DNA from: Chamaea fasciata | Lineage: Eukaryota; Chordata; Aves; Passeriformes; Sylviidae | Direction: 5' to 3' | Assembly (NCBI GenBank): GCA_029207755.1 | Contig: JARCOQ010000012.1 | Span: 4,112,001 to 4,176,000 of the forward strand | DNA: 64,000 nucleotides | Part shown: piece after piece, positions 48,846 to 60,961 of the stretch | How positions within the stretch are numbered: the first letter of the stretch is position 1 | How the letters are laid out: every line of letters begins with the position of its first letter | Made by a program: the position numbers and the translations under genes | Notes under the pieces: model-generated | What the model saw: only the letters and a program-made list of their open reading frames with translations | The model's database searches: none | Told to the model about the DNA's origin: nothing

Positions 48846-51800
48846 ATTTCCAGATCTGTGTCAATGTGCTCAGAGAAAGGTAGCGAAGGGCAGAACTACG
48901 GTGATGTGAGGAACATGCCCAAGGCCAAAGACAGGACCCAGGTCTCCTAACTTTAAGTGTGGTGTCGTGTAAACAACACCTAAGCTGTGCAAGGGAGGAC
49001 AAAGTCTTCAAATGAGCACAGAACAAGCTGGGTCCAAGCACAAGACAAGAGCAGCACCTTGTCCTGTGCGAGGCAGCATGGTGCCCGTGGGGCTCAGCGC
49101 TGTGCTGGCACACCAGTGCTGATCTGGGACTGATCTATGTGGCACCACGCAGACACAGAGTGCTGGCAGCCCTCCCCAGTCACACTGCACCAAACTACAC
49201 CAACAGTCCCCACCTCCTTGCTACCCAACAGAGCCGTTGCCTGCATTGTCCACACAGCTACAGCAGTGACTAGCCATGGGCAATAGTCTTTACTAAATTA
49301 CTAATAAATTTACTGAATTTTAATAAATAATTAAAATACGTCACCATTCTTGATGACTTCAACATGCATTTTTTAGTTCAGCAACACTTACAGGAGATAT
49401 TTCAATCCACAGAGAGCTATACGCCCTGCAAGTTGTTTTTTGGGGTTTTTTTAATTTTTTTTTTGGTCATCTTTCTCCCTCACCTTTGAGGTTAAACAGC
49501 TTAAATGCAGCTGTTAATCATCTCCCCTGATGAAGTTAATGAGTACATCACACCCTCATCTGAATCCTACCTATTGGGATGGAATCCAAAGCAGAACTGA
49601 ATTTAAGGGTTCCAGCGTAAAACTGCCAGATTTTGGACTCATGTTAAAGTTCATGTTTCAGTCCATGTACGCAATCTTTCCCTTTTCATGTTATTACTTA
49701 ATTTTTGCAACACAATTTTCTGTGCAGATATGAACTATTTGAATAAATCTGCAAGGCTCCTTCCACGCACAGAATTATATTCCTCCTAAACCTCCATCTT
49801 TTCCAGGGAGAACTTAATCCATTTATATAATTTATTCTCACTTGTTAATCCAAAAACACCTGACTTCACCTGACAACATGTTTAGTTGTGAGCTCAGAGA
49901 GCAGACAGTCCTTTCACAAGGGTCTGAAAATACTCCAGAAATACTAAATAAACAAGTCCTTTTCTTAAAATTCAGAAATAGTTTAAAGAAATTTAAATTC
50001 ACATAGAAGGACATAATTCATTTCATTGTAAAATTAGGGCTAAATAAAAATTTAAATTATTTGCATTAGGCAGCAGGCATAAAATATGTGCATTAATTAC
50101 ATATCACAGCAGCTTGATTCTCAATTATAACTTGTTAGCCATATTTTATTACCCAGGTAAACAAAAATCAGTTTTGAAATCATCATCTGTAAACATAAAC
50201 ACACACAAATGCACACAAAGCTGTCTGTGGTATGACCCAAATTGTTGCTATTTGGGTGGGAGGGCCAGTGAGGGTGTTTTCATGATGAAGACACATACTG
50301 TTTGCTTGCATCAACCTCACATAGTACAGTCATGGCCCTCATATCTATTAACACATGTCATTTGGTGACAGGAATGGGTACATATTTGTAACAAACAGAT
50401 TTGGAAGCCCTGGGGTTTTTACTCAATTTAAAACTCTTTTTACATGAGGCCGGAATTCCTCAAATATATAACATCCATACAACTAAACAGATTCATACGT
50501 AGTACTTTGATGATCTGATTAAGTGCTAGAGCTCACATACAAACACAGACACAACGAAAATGAAGATAAGGTAGATTCTTTTGTCAAAGATGTATTTGCG
50601 ATTAATGGCAAGCTGACAGACTGAATGGGTTCCACTGCACAGAGGCAATTACTGCAGTAGGTAAAGCAAGTGATAAAGATTTATTTAGTACAAGGCTGAT
50701 ATTCATTAATCTCTTTAAACCCCATGTTAAGGTTGTTTAAAGTACTGTAGTTCTTCTCTGGAAAGGTCTGTTGAATCTATGACAGAAAAGGCAGACCTGC
50801 ATAAATGCAGTGCAGGTCTCCACGGACTATGACATTTCTATACCTCCACAGGGAGGCAAGTATTTTAGATTAGTTTGGTTAGCACTGCAGATGCAGCATG
50901 CTGATTTACTAAACTCTGATGCAAGTTCCAAAAATAATTAGCTTATCAAAGATCCACTTTCCTTCCTCTCTTTTATTAGTGTGCTAAATATGGCATTGTT
51001 GCAAGGAAATCATTTCATGAGTATTCAAACACTAAGCACAGACTTGTCAAAACTGAATCCTTTTTAAAAAGAGCTCATTTTCAGTGCTCTCTTCTCTTGA
51101 AAGATATTCGTATTACATGACTATCTAAACAAATGTCATTCAGCTGTGTAACTCCTTCCATGCTATCAGGAAAAAAAAAAAGAATTAGTAGGTGCTTCTG
51201 AAAGTCAAGTTATTTTATTGATCCAACATCAGAGCCAGCAAGAAAACAAACAATTAAATGGACACATGGCACACAAGCTTTTCATGAACCAGCTTTGAGG
51301 TGCCACGTAAGAAACTTGTTGAATGAAGAAGGAGCTAAAATTTTGTACTTCAGTGGTAAATTTTCTTTGTTACAGATATTTATTTCAGAGGGCTTTTTTT
51401 TTTTTTCCCAAGGAAAAAAAAATATCATTTTGATTTGTCATACAGAAAATACTCCCTTTGAAATAGGTTAGTTCCTTCAGTGTGTGAGCAAGAGTTGTTT
51501 CTCAACACATCAGTAAGAAAGAATATTGTTTCAAAAACCACAGTCAAGGCTCCCAGTTACTACTGGCATGCTTATAAATAATCAGCAAGACACCCACTGC
51601 CCCTCCTAATTTTTTATCTTTGGAAAGCATATTAAAATGATTTATTTCTAGCCTGCTACTCATAGCGAATGCAAGTCAACCTCTCCTTACCTTGCCAGTG
51701 ACAGGGATATCAACAGAACCCCAGGTACCAACTCCCTAGTGAACTGTGCCTGGGGCAAAATCAGCTGCAATAATTCCAGCAACTGGAAATAAAAAGGAAT

Positions 51801-52861
51801 GTTAACAGTAGAAGCTAATCCAGCACACATTGAAGTTACATCAACGGCTTACACTATATAGCAGATAAAAATAAAAATCACCAATTCTAAATGCAAAAAT
51901 GCATTCTATGAGACCACACAAAACCAGTGAAACACAATCATTTTCAATTAGAAGGTATTTCAAGCTTGTATTAAAACTTTCTTAAACTAGTAGAATCATG
52001 CAGAAATGGAATAGTAAAAAACAGATTTGCACATAAAAGGAAAGCAAGTCAGCAGGTGCCATCTTCATTTCAATAGTAATATATTAAACATTTTTTGTTA
52101 CTGCTTTTTGTGGTATTTTTTCAATAAGTTTTCTTACTGTAGGGTTGCTCAACCCAAGTTAGCACAAAACTAATGGGGTTGGCCCACTATTGCTCTAGCA
52201 TTTTTTCACCCACACACTTCCTTATTTCTTCCCTGCTCTCCCTCTCTCTCTGTGGCCTCCACAGTTTTGTATCTTCATTGAAATGCCTTCCAGAAATGCC
52301 TTTGTGCTGACAGAGTTGCCTTTTCCAAAAGAGCAAAATTCCCCAGAGACTGGGGTTTCCAGATCTGAATGCTTAATTTCATATTCCAGCCCTGCAAGGG
52401 CAAGGATTCGAAAATACTGGATCAGGTGATCAAACTACAAGGGCTAGTTATGTTGAAATACTCCCTTATTTTCCAATGCTGTTTCAATATTAACATCTAT
52501 CAAAATATTTTTGAAGAGCTGTATTAACATTTCATAAGCCTAATATCCAGTCTATCAGAAAATCTACCCACATAACTCTATGCCAGTTATTAAATAAAAC
52601 TAAAAATAAAGGATATTTTATCATGTTAAATATCTGTTTTCCAAAATGTGAATAAAACCCAACAACCCACAACACTTAAACCATAAAACAAACAAGCCCC
52701 ATTGAAACACCAACACTTCTGCCCCCCCAGAACCACCACACTTTGCCCGTCAAACAGCAGCAAATATTTAGTAACCACCAGTTTTCTTTTATCCCAGTTA
52801 ATATTTGCTTTCCTTGCCTTGGCTTTGAAGTAAACAAACTACTTTTTCAATATACAAAATT
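48846..52861. other. Unassigned non-coding DNA
   Basis: The part from 48990 to 49260 is less A+T-rich, with a 90-codon minus frame and no recognised domain. T/G simple sequence occurs at 49436-49465. A T13 run (51394-51406) faces an A10 run across CCCAAGG and forms a trivial hairpin. The rest, including nearly 4 kb from about 49740, has no frame above 84 codons and no recognised repeat. Confidence 0.6.
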
Positions 52862-52911
52862 ATAGAAACACAACAAACAAACAAACAAACAAACCCAAAC
52901 AAAAAATAAAA
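52862..52911 (+). repeat. (CAAA)n microsatellite, A/C-rich
   Basis: About five perfect CAAA units lie inside a longer stretch that is almost only A and C on the plus strand. Confidence 0.9.
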
Positions 52912-53572
52912 CTTAAATCACTTTCCTCTGAACTAAAGGGAAAAATAGCTACGCATCAAATACATCACACCAGTGTTACAGCTAAATTTCATTGCAACTT
53001 CAGTTTGCATTCAGCTTGGAGTAGTTCTAATAATGATTGTTCCTCAAGTCCTCTATGCTTATTCTCGTACTTGAAAGATGTCTTTATTAGTATCCAGGCC
53101 AAAATCTAGAAATCAATTTATCTGGCTGAACCAGAAAAGAACTATTAAGTCCCTAATATGTCCCTAAAATACTCCCTTCTTTTTCAGGTTATTTCCTAAG
53201 TGCTCAAGTATGGAGTATTCCATAGAAGGAGAATTCTGTCTTTCATGTCCTTTATCCTCAATTTCAAACAGTCTCAAATAAAATCATCATATAAATGTAA
53301 TTTCATAAACTAATCGTATAATATGGGATTGTTACCAATTCAAAAATATCAGTTTTTGTCTGTAACCTGCTTGTCAGTAACAATCAACACACAAAATTTT
53401 CAGTTGTCATTAACTTTTAACAAACAATATAAAACCAAATTTCCAAGACCATAAAGTTACTGATTTGCACAACTTGGATCTCTTTCTTGTTTTTTCAATA
53501 CCAATCAGAGAGCCCCTTTATTACTTGAAATATCTCCAGTATCATAATTGAGTAAAAGTAAAAACATCAAGG
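52912..53572. other. Unassigned non-coding DNA
   Basis: A+T-rich sequence with no open frame of note and no recognised repeat. Confidence 0.6.
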
Positions 53573-53650
53573 CCAAAAAAACCCAAATTTAAAAAACCCA
53601 AACAAACAAACAAACAAACAAACAACCCCAAAAAAACCCCACCCCAAAAT
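53573..53650 (+). repeat. (AAAC)n microsatellite within A/C-only sequence
   Basis: About six perfect AAAC units (53599-53624) are followed by CCCCAAAAAAACCCC-type sequence. The plus strand carries nearly only A and C. Confidence 0.9.
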
Positions 53651-54234
53651 CTTCCCTACTTGTTTTTGTTGTTTTTTTTAACACCAGCACCAAACTAAAA
53701 CCCTAAAAGAATGTCTTTTTCCCTTCAGTGATGTTTTCAGCATCTGGTATGAATGGATAGAAAAGCCAGCAAAATTTTTTTCTTAGCATCGCAGGCTCTC
53801 CTGAGAGATATTCCCCCCAACATCTCTGCACTACCAAGTTTGCCCTTGCAGAGGAATGTGGGAAGGCTCTCCTTTGGTTCAGGACGGATGGGTTTCATAG
53901 GAGAGGTGTTGAAAGGGATTGCCATGGAATGCACACGTGGTATGGCTCTGCTCTCTTCAGGGTTGTAAGATACAGGACTGAGGCCGGGATGGTGGAAATC
54001 AGCCGCAGGCCTTGGGAAGCAGCTCCTGATCCCTGGCCATTTCCTCCCCATCGAGAGCAGAGCCCTTGTCCCCCGAGCCCAGGGCCTGCAGGTGCAGGGC
54101 TCAGCCAGGAGCTGCACGACCAGGGCAAAGGGGCTGCACTGGAGGACCTGTGTGAAGAGCGGGGTTTAAGCCTGGCCAACACGGAAGGAGGACCCTGGAT
54201 CTAGTCTGTGTGCACATGGGTACAGAGCAAAGAG
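53651..54234. other. Unassigned, G+C-richer non-coding DNA
   Basis: Frames are open on both strands (126 codons minus 53737-54117; 95 codons minus 53895-54182; 91 codons plus 53929-54204). Several CpG occur (AGGCCGGGATGG, CCATCGAGAG, CCCCCGAGCCC) but fewer than at 40.4 kb. No domain or repeat family is recognised. It lies next to a CR1 fragment and could be an undescribed repeat or unique sequence. Confidence 0.4.
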
Positions 54235-54485
54235 CAAAACCAGGACATTGCCCCTTGCCCTGTCACTGGAGACCAGCAAAAAAAGCCTTGCCCTGATTTC
54301 TTCACACCCTTCCTTGAAGGTACGTTGATAAAATCCCTTGAATTTTCTCTTCTCCAGTCCCCTCTGTCTCAGACTTTCCTCTGGGAGAAGATGATACAAA
54401 GACAGTGCCTTAATCATCCCTGTGGCCCTTCACTGGGCTCTGTCCAGCAGCTCCATGTCTCTCTTGCCTACACTACTGGCTAACA
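54235..54485 (-). mobile_element. CR1 LINE fragment (minus orientation)
   Basis: CATTGCCCCTTGCCCTGTCA, CTGGAGACCAGC, CTCTTCTCCAG, ATCCCTGTGGCCC and GGGCTCTGTCCAGCAGCTCC appear in the order expected of the reverse-complemented CR1 3' region, upstream of the terminal 3' untranslated part seen in the other minus copies. Both ends are missing or unrecognisable. Divergence is considerable, so the copy appears old. Confidence 0.8.
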
Positions 54486-55883
54486 CAAGAAGGGCAGAAT
54501 TCAGAATTCATTATGCTGGAAAAGTTGTTACGACAATTTAAACCGTGGTCATGTTACTCATAAAAGGTGGAATCACCTGTGAATTTATTCATATTCATCA
54601 AGAGTGCTTGCCAAGCCACAGCACCAGACAATCATTTTTTCTGTGTGAACCAAATCATTTACAGAAAAGCTATTTTAAACACTGCTTATAAGAATTTCCA
54701 ATATTTTCATGTCCCAATACCTCTCAAGTCAGGCTCCCTCAGTGCCCTTAGTCAAATGATATCAGCCTCAGAATGAGAGAAAGATTTTAACAAATACATT
54801 TTAGAAATCTCAAAGTGATTAAAGTAGTTTTTCTATGCATAATAATGAGGTGGTTTTCAGGTTTGCTCTTAAAGGGCTCAAAGCAAGTTTGAAGATGTGA
54901 TCTCAGAGCTAAAAGTGACATGCTCACTGGAAAGCTGGTAGTGTCCCCCTTACATTATTATGCAGAAGTTTAATGTTTCTGACAGACTGGATTTTCAAAT
55001 ACCTGGCATTAATCTCATCATTATCACCTAAACTGACCTAGACTTCAGGCCAAGGTACTCTAGTTAGAAATTCCACTTAGGGAAAGTGGGAAATATTTAC
55101 TAGAAGGGGGATTTTAAAAGACCAAATAAAAATCATTCATTTAAAGACAAAACTGAATGTTAAGAATAATTCTAAACAACAATAACGTCATCTCTCACTA
55201 AAGACACCAAAAGTATTTGAGAGTCATTTTTCCATGTGGCTGTGTCATTAGCACTATTTGTCTGCTACACAGGTGTTCAGAATTATGCGAGAGAGAGGTA
55301 TCACTGTGCAACTGTACATAAAATATTCTCAGTCCAAAAATTCAAAGGAATTACAAAAATTCTGCTTGCTTAGAATTAGCTGTACCTTCTCGGTAGAATT
55401 TTTGGTATCCTATATTTAAAATGGATTTCTTGAAATTGCTGAACAACAAAAATAAGAAAAACCAAAATAAGAAAAATCTAAAAGATCCTTAAAAAACAGG
55501 ACAACCACAGGCTTTTAGGTCTAGCTGTCAAGGTCAACTGATATCATTAGACTTACATGAAGGAGTTACAGTAGGGAAATCATGTTAGGAAATATGGGTC
55601 AAGTCATCTTGCAGTAATAAAGCTGTTACCTCCAGACTCCGTTTTTGAAATATTCTTTAATATCTGTCATGGTTTAGCATTTCTAATATTACAGTCATAA
55701 TTGCACAATGAAGTATGCCAGTGTTTATAAAGGGCCACTTAAATATTTGATGTTTTAAAGAAAAAATCCAAACAAATAAAAACAACCTTCCTCCCCCCAA
55801 AAAATCCCAACATGCAAATTCCCAAAAAATCTCAATTTAGTCACATATACATTGTCCCTAAACATGTACAAGCAGAAAAATAG

Positions 55884-55885
55884 GA

Positions 55886-55916
<31 letters not shown>

Positions 55917-55924
55917 CATACATG
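55884..55924. repeat. (TA)n microsatellite
   Basis: About ten tandem TA units are followed by TTTATATATATACATACAT. It is a simple dinucleotide repeat, likely to vary in length. Confidence 0.95.
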
Positions 55925-58135
55925 AAATTATATCATATTTATGTATATTGAAACATTTAGGATAAAGAGTTTCTTAAATGTTTATGTGAGTACAGTGTAG
56001 AGCTGGACTGATAAGATCAGTGCAATAAAAATACAAAGATCAAACAGGCAAAAAGAATAAATCCCATGTAAATAGGAATTACAGTGCCAAATTCAGACAA
56101 GGTGGCAAAGTGACATAATCAAGTAGATACAGCACTAAATCTAGGGCACTCTGTTACTACCATCACAAGCTCAGTCTAAAAATTAGGTTGCAACATTCTC
56201 AAATGTATATTCTCATTTACAGTTTAGGGAGGCATTTTCAAAGCACTCTGTGTTGGCGTAACTACTCCCACTGAAGTCACAAGGACCTTAACAATTGATT
56301 TCTAAGGAAGCAGGGTTAGGCTGAGCCCTTTTGAAATCCCACTGTAAATGATTTACATGGAGAGAATCAGAGCTTCTATGGCATCCTTAGGATTATAAGC
56401 ACCTCCAAGGGCTTGAAAAAAAAATGAATGATTAGATACAACGTGCTCAGTATACACCGAGTAAGAGCTCACAGAAACCCTTGGACATTCAAACCTGCTT
56501 AGCTAAGAAGACAGCATGCAGATAAACTACCCCCCATTTTTAATAACTGCTGCTCACATGAGCAAACTGGTAGTTAAAGATTATCAAAAGACAGCTGCAG
56601 AGGGACAGCCAAGAGCTCTACACATCATCCCCACAGATCTTCATTCCCTCCTGCCTATTCCCAGCTCAACCAAGCCTTGCCCCACCCTTGAAAATTCAAG
56701 CTTTAGCTTCTTTTGTCCCCTCTCAGCCCTGTGTGGGGTGGACAGAGCAGAACTGCCTGCAGAGACAGATCAGGGGACAGGCAAACAACCCTGGAAGGAG
56801 GACAGGACAAAAAATGCTCATGCACTGCATTGCCTGGCCACAGCGTGGGTTTAACAGGGATGCAGCCCCAGCTCAAATGTACAGGAAGATCCTGGATACT
56901 CCAAAATTAGGTATCAGAAATGCTGACATCATTTCAGAGAATCACAGCAATTAGCTGAGTAGGTTTACCTACTTTTTGTATGATTTTATTTTTGTACTTT
57001 TGAAAACATGTCAAATGTAAGATTTTTTTTCCAAGTTTAGTATGAAAGTACACACAAAGTTGTTTTATATGTTGCTCAAATTTAGGAGTTGAAATAGTAG
57101 TTTGATCTCTTTTTCAGAAGCTAAATACAATGGAAGCCATTTAAATGAATAATGCATTTTTTTAATGGAACAGAAAAGTAATATAAGTGGGGCATGTTAA
57201 TTCCCAGGCATGCGAAATTTATTGTCACTTAGGTGCCCACTGGGAATAATTTATGCATCCTCGATTAAGAAAATATTTTTAATTTGAATTTGCATATTTT
57301 ACTCATTACAACTAACCTTGACACAGTCCTTTCACGAGGTGCCATGCCCTTAGGTGGGAGTTTACAAAATGTCCACTTACCAGGAAGAAATAATGAAACA
57401 AAGGTGCACACTTGTTTTCTACAGAGAAAAATAATGTGTGACTGGACAATAAACACCCTTGGCTTGCAATGGTCTTTGCTTTTATGTACTACAATTAAAA
57501 TTGAGTTAGAATTTATTCTTCCTTCTTTACAGGTGACATTTATTCAAGACCTTGAAATCAAGCTAATGCAAGGATAGTGTGGTAAATTCCAGCAAAAAGC
57601 AACAACTTTAAAAAAAAAGAAAACCAGAAAATCACAAGGGTCAAGTAGAGAGAGAAAAAACTGGCAATAGAACTAATCTCTCCATCATCTGACATTACAA
57701 CAATAACATGCACACACACCAGTGAACAGTTTAGGGAAAAGCATTCGGTCTTCACAGCTTTCCTCTGACAGGTCAGCAACTGTGAAGTTCTAAGATTTAT
57801 AAAACTAGATTTTAAAAGTGTTCCCATTAAACCACAGTCCAAGTTCACTCTTAAAACTCTTATCTCTAAAAATTTCAAAGGCACTTATACTAATTTAAAA
57901 AAAAAAAAGGTCCCAAAAAGGCCAATGGACAACAAACACCTTTCCCCTTCCTGATCTGGGCTCTGCTCCTCTTCAGGTGAGAACACTGCTGCAAGCTGTT
58001 TTCTGGGAAGTAATGACATCCAGTTTCAAACATGCAAGGAGGTCCTGCACATACACAAGAATTCCTGAATAATATCACAGTGGCGTCCACACACAGCTTT
58101 CAAAAAAAATTAGCCTTATTTTAACCACCACAATG

Positions 58136-58154
58136 AAAAAAAAAAAAAAAAAAA
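58136..58154 (+). repeat. Poly-A tract, 19 A
   Basis: An uninterrupted run of A lies between CAATG and GGAGG. No retrotransposed gene body is recognised upstream. Confidence 0.9.
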
Positions 58155-59078
58155 GGAGGAAAAAACCGCGTGGAAGAGAACATGAAATTTCTGGCCACTT
58201 CCAAGTCCACAAGTTCACATTCTAAATGTTTTTGACTATGAATTTCCTACAGAAAGATGCTTTAATTAAAGATCTGCTACATTCTTAACACTAGACCAAA
58301 TGTGTTATAGTTTTACAGGCTTGTAGAATAACAGTGCTAGACTGAAATGAAGCTCTGCAGCTGACATCACTTATCAGATCTTCACATTTAAAAAAACCTG
58401 TCGGTTTAACAGCTTATTTCATGGAGGGCTGCAGATTTCAGAACTCCTTACAAGAAACATGGCTGAAATGTCCTGTAGGTTTCAAATATGATTGAATTCA
58501 TCTTGATTACCAGAAGGTGTTGGCATTGTGTTGGTTACAGGGTGAATGCTAGAACACCATTTAATTTCCAGGCTGCAATCAGACCCATGCTGATGTACTC
58601 CACTGAACACAAGACCCCACCATAGCTGCTACAGATGAGCCTGCCATTTACTGGGTGAGATTACAGGAGTCAGGCCTGACTCTCAGCAAATTAACTAGAA
58701 CCTCACAAATACCTCATGAAATACATTTAAAAACAAAGCTGAAGAGTGTCTTTTCAAGGTGTCTGAGAATTACCTAAAGAGCACACGCTGGCCCTGCTAA
58801 GATGCTGTAGTTTCATAGCCAAAGTGTGGCTCAGAAAATCCACTTTACTGTCCTGTCCTCACAGCTGTATTCTTACAATTATAACTTGTGGGAACTGCAG
58901 CTAGCCCAAAACTTTCTCTTAGCCTCCCCATAGGCCACATCTCCCTTTCCGAATTCATTTCGTACTGAAGTTCATGAACAACATTGTGTTTCCTGCAGTG
59001 CTGGGTCAGCTGCTCAGATCCCAAAAGGACTGGTGTAGCACAGGGGGATTTCTACTGAGTCTGAGCCTGACTATCCTA

Positions 59079-59294
59079 GAACCACAGAATGGTGTGGGTT
59101 GGAAAGAACCTTAAAGCTCACCCAGTTCTACCTCCTGCCATGGGCAGGGACACCTTCCACTACCCCAAGTTGCTCCAAGCCCCATCCAACCTGGCTTTGG
59201 ACACTTCAAGGGACAGGGCAGCCACAGCTTCTCTGGGAACCTGTGCCCAGGCCTCATCGCCCTCACAGGGAAGAATTTCTTCCCAATGTCTGAT
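59079..59294 (-). mobile_element. CR1 LINE, 3'-end fragment (minus orientation)
   Basis: CTAGAACCACAGAATGGTG, GGGTTGGAAAGAACCTTAAA, CTGCCATGGGCAGGGACACC, CCCATCCAACCTGGC, GACACTTCAAGGGACAGGGC and GAAGAATTTCTTCCCAATG follow the reverse-complemented CR1 3' untranslated region with few gaps. It is the best-preserved CR1 copy in the window and is probably the youngest. The 84-codon frame at 59089-59343 and the minus-strand frame opposite it are by-products of the repeat. Confidence 0.95.
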
Positions 59295-60681
59295 CTATGC
59301 AGCTCTAGAGTTAGTTTGGCTGGATATATTAAGATCAGAATGACAAAGCCAGGGCCTTCATTAGAGGAAAATAGCTGCTTCTTTTGCAGGACACCTTTCA
59401 ACTGAAATACGACAGTCCCTTGTATTTATTACAGGTTCTCAGTTGCACTTTGGGAACTAAAAAGCTCTGCAGAGTTAATTGGCTGTTTAGAGGTGAAATT
59501 ATGGAGCAAAATGTTCTTTGCTTCTTGTTTACAACAGCAGAGATGGTGTAAAGGCCTTATTTCTGTGTATGTGTGCATGTTTTATACATACATTGCTGCA
59601 GTTCAAAGCTTGCTTTGCTTATTCATAGAATTTTTCAGTTTCCTGTAATACATACCTAGCCAGGATTTCTTGTTACATTTGTAATAAATACTTAAAATAG
59701 AAGGATAAAATAGACATTAGATGTACTACCAAGCCATTTAGAAAGGAAAAAGAATCCAGGTCAAAACAAGAAAATAGCTCGTATGGGATCAAAGGCATCT
59801 CTGTTTTAACCTGACAGGTTCCCCACACAGCAAAAGGGCAGCTGCTGGTATGTCACAGATGCACACCTGAGACGGCAGGGAGTGAAAAATATTACTAAAA
59901 TAGGGTGTGAAAATCAAATACTGTCCTTAAAATGGATGTCCCTAAATAAATGGATATCCCTATATCTGCTACACACAAAGCCATCCTTAGGAGTGCGGGG
60001 CAGTCTAGAACAAGCATTTTCTCAATAAAAACTCACGTATCATACCAGTTCTGCTCCAGGGTGAGGATATGCTCCCCTGTCCCCCAATATACCTCTTATG
60101 GCATGTCCACGTGCTACAAAATTCTGATATTCCAAAGGAGAGCAATTCCATAAGACCACTGGAAAAATCATCAATAGAAAAGTGTTGTTGAAAACATTCT
60201 ATACATATTATTTCATATGAAAAATAAAATTCCAGGAATCATGCCTGATTTTTCACCCACAGAGACACAAGACACAGAGGTTTTGCTGAATCATTAGGCT
60301 CAATTCTTAGAAGTCACTTTTAAAGAGGGACTCCTTCTAAACCTGTACAGCTTAACCTTATTTCTGAAGTTCCACATTTCTCTATACCACCCTTAGAGTA
60401 TTAAACAGCTTCACTAGAACCAAAATAAAATGTGCAAAATTTTTCACCTCCCTGTAAGGCTGAAGGATTCAAAGCACTTTCATTTTCATATATTCCACAA
60501 AGGAAGACTTGAAATATTTACCCACACTTACTATTTGCAAAAGATATTTTCTGAAAAATATATTAAATAGAAAAGTAAATTAATGATGATGAACAATAAC
60601 AGAAGTACATTTTTAACTTTTTCACCAAAATGAAAAAAATTATTTTGTAAACTGAGCTAAGAAAAGAAGAAAAGGAATTCT
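59295..60681. other. Unassigned non-coding DNA
   Basis: A+T-rich sequence with no repeat family or credible open frame (longest 67 codons). Confidence 0.6.
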
Positions 60682-60961
60682 TGTTTTGACTGGGATAGAG
60701 TAAATTTGTTTTGCAGCTGGTTTAGTGCTGTGTTTTGGGTTTAGTATGAGAATAATATTGATAACACACTGCTGTTTAGTTGTTGCTAAGTCGTGTTTGC
60801 TCTAAAACAAGGAGTTTTCAGTTTCTTGTGCTCTGCCATGAAGCAGGTGCACAAGCAGCTGGAAGGGAGCACGGTCAGGACAGGTGACCCAAATTGGCCA
60901 AGGGATATTTTGTACTATAGAATGTCATGCCCAGTGTATCAACTGGGTACAGCTGACCGCG
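60682..60961 (+). mobile_element. Solo LTR fragment, bird ERVL type
   Basis: TGTTTTGACTGGGATAGAGT at the left, then GTGCTGTGTTTTGGGTTTAG, ATATTGATAACACACTGCTG, GGTGCACAAGCAGCTGG and GACCCAAATTGGCCAAGGGA, follows the order of a widespread bird ERVL-type LTR as I remember it, reading left to right. Where such LTRs carry a TATAAA box, this copy has GTGTATCAACTGG near 60935, so the promoter looks decayed. The right border is unclear and may extend to about 61200, through the G+C-rich part that contains a 121-codon frame (60793-61158). No internal retroviral gene remains. Confidence 0.7.

Larger units (their letters stand above)
54486..59078. other. Unassigned non-coding DNA
   Basis: No gene is recognised. 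A frame of 112 codons (56516-56854, plus) and one of 108 codons (57558-57884, minus) show no familiar domain. Homopolymers of 12 A (57897-57908) and 19 A (58136-58154) and a TA repeat (55884-55924) are the only repeats seen. Confidence 0.6.

Noticed and set aside
51394..51422. T13 run facing an A10 run
   Set aside because: The hairpin is trivial, arising from two homopolymers.
53599..53624. Tandem repeats that might suggest a CRISPR-like array
   Set aside because: They are simple AAAC units without spacers, and the genome is vertebrate.
59089..59401. Open frames on both strands
   Set aside because: They are by-products of the well-preserved CR1 copy at 59079-59294.
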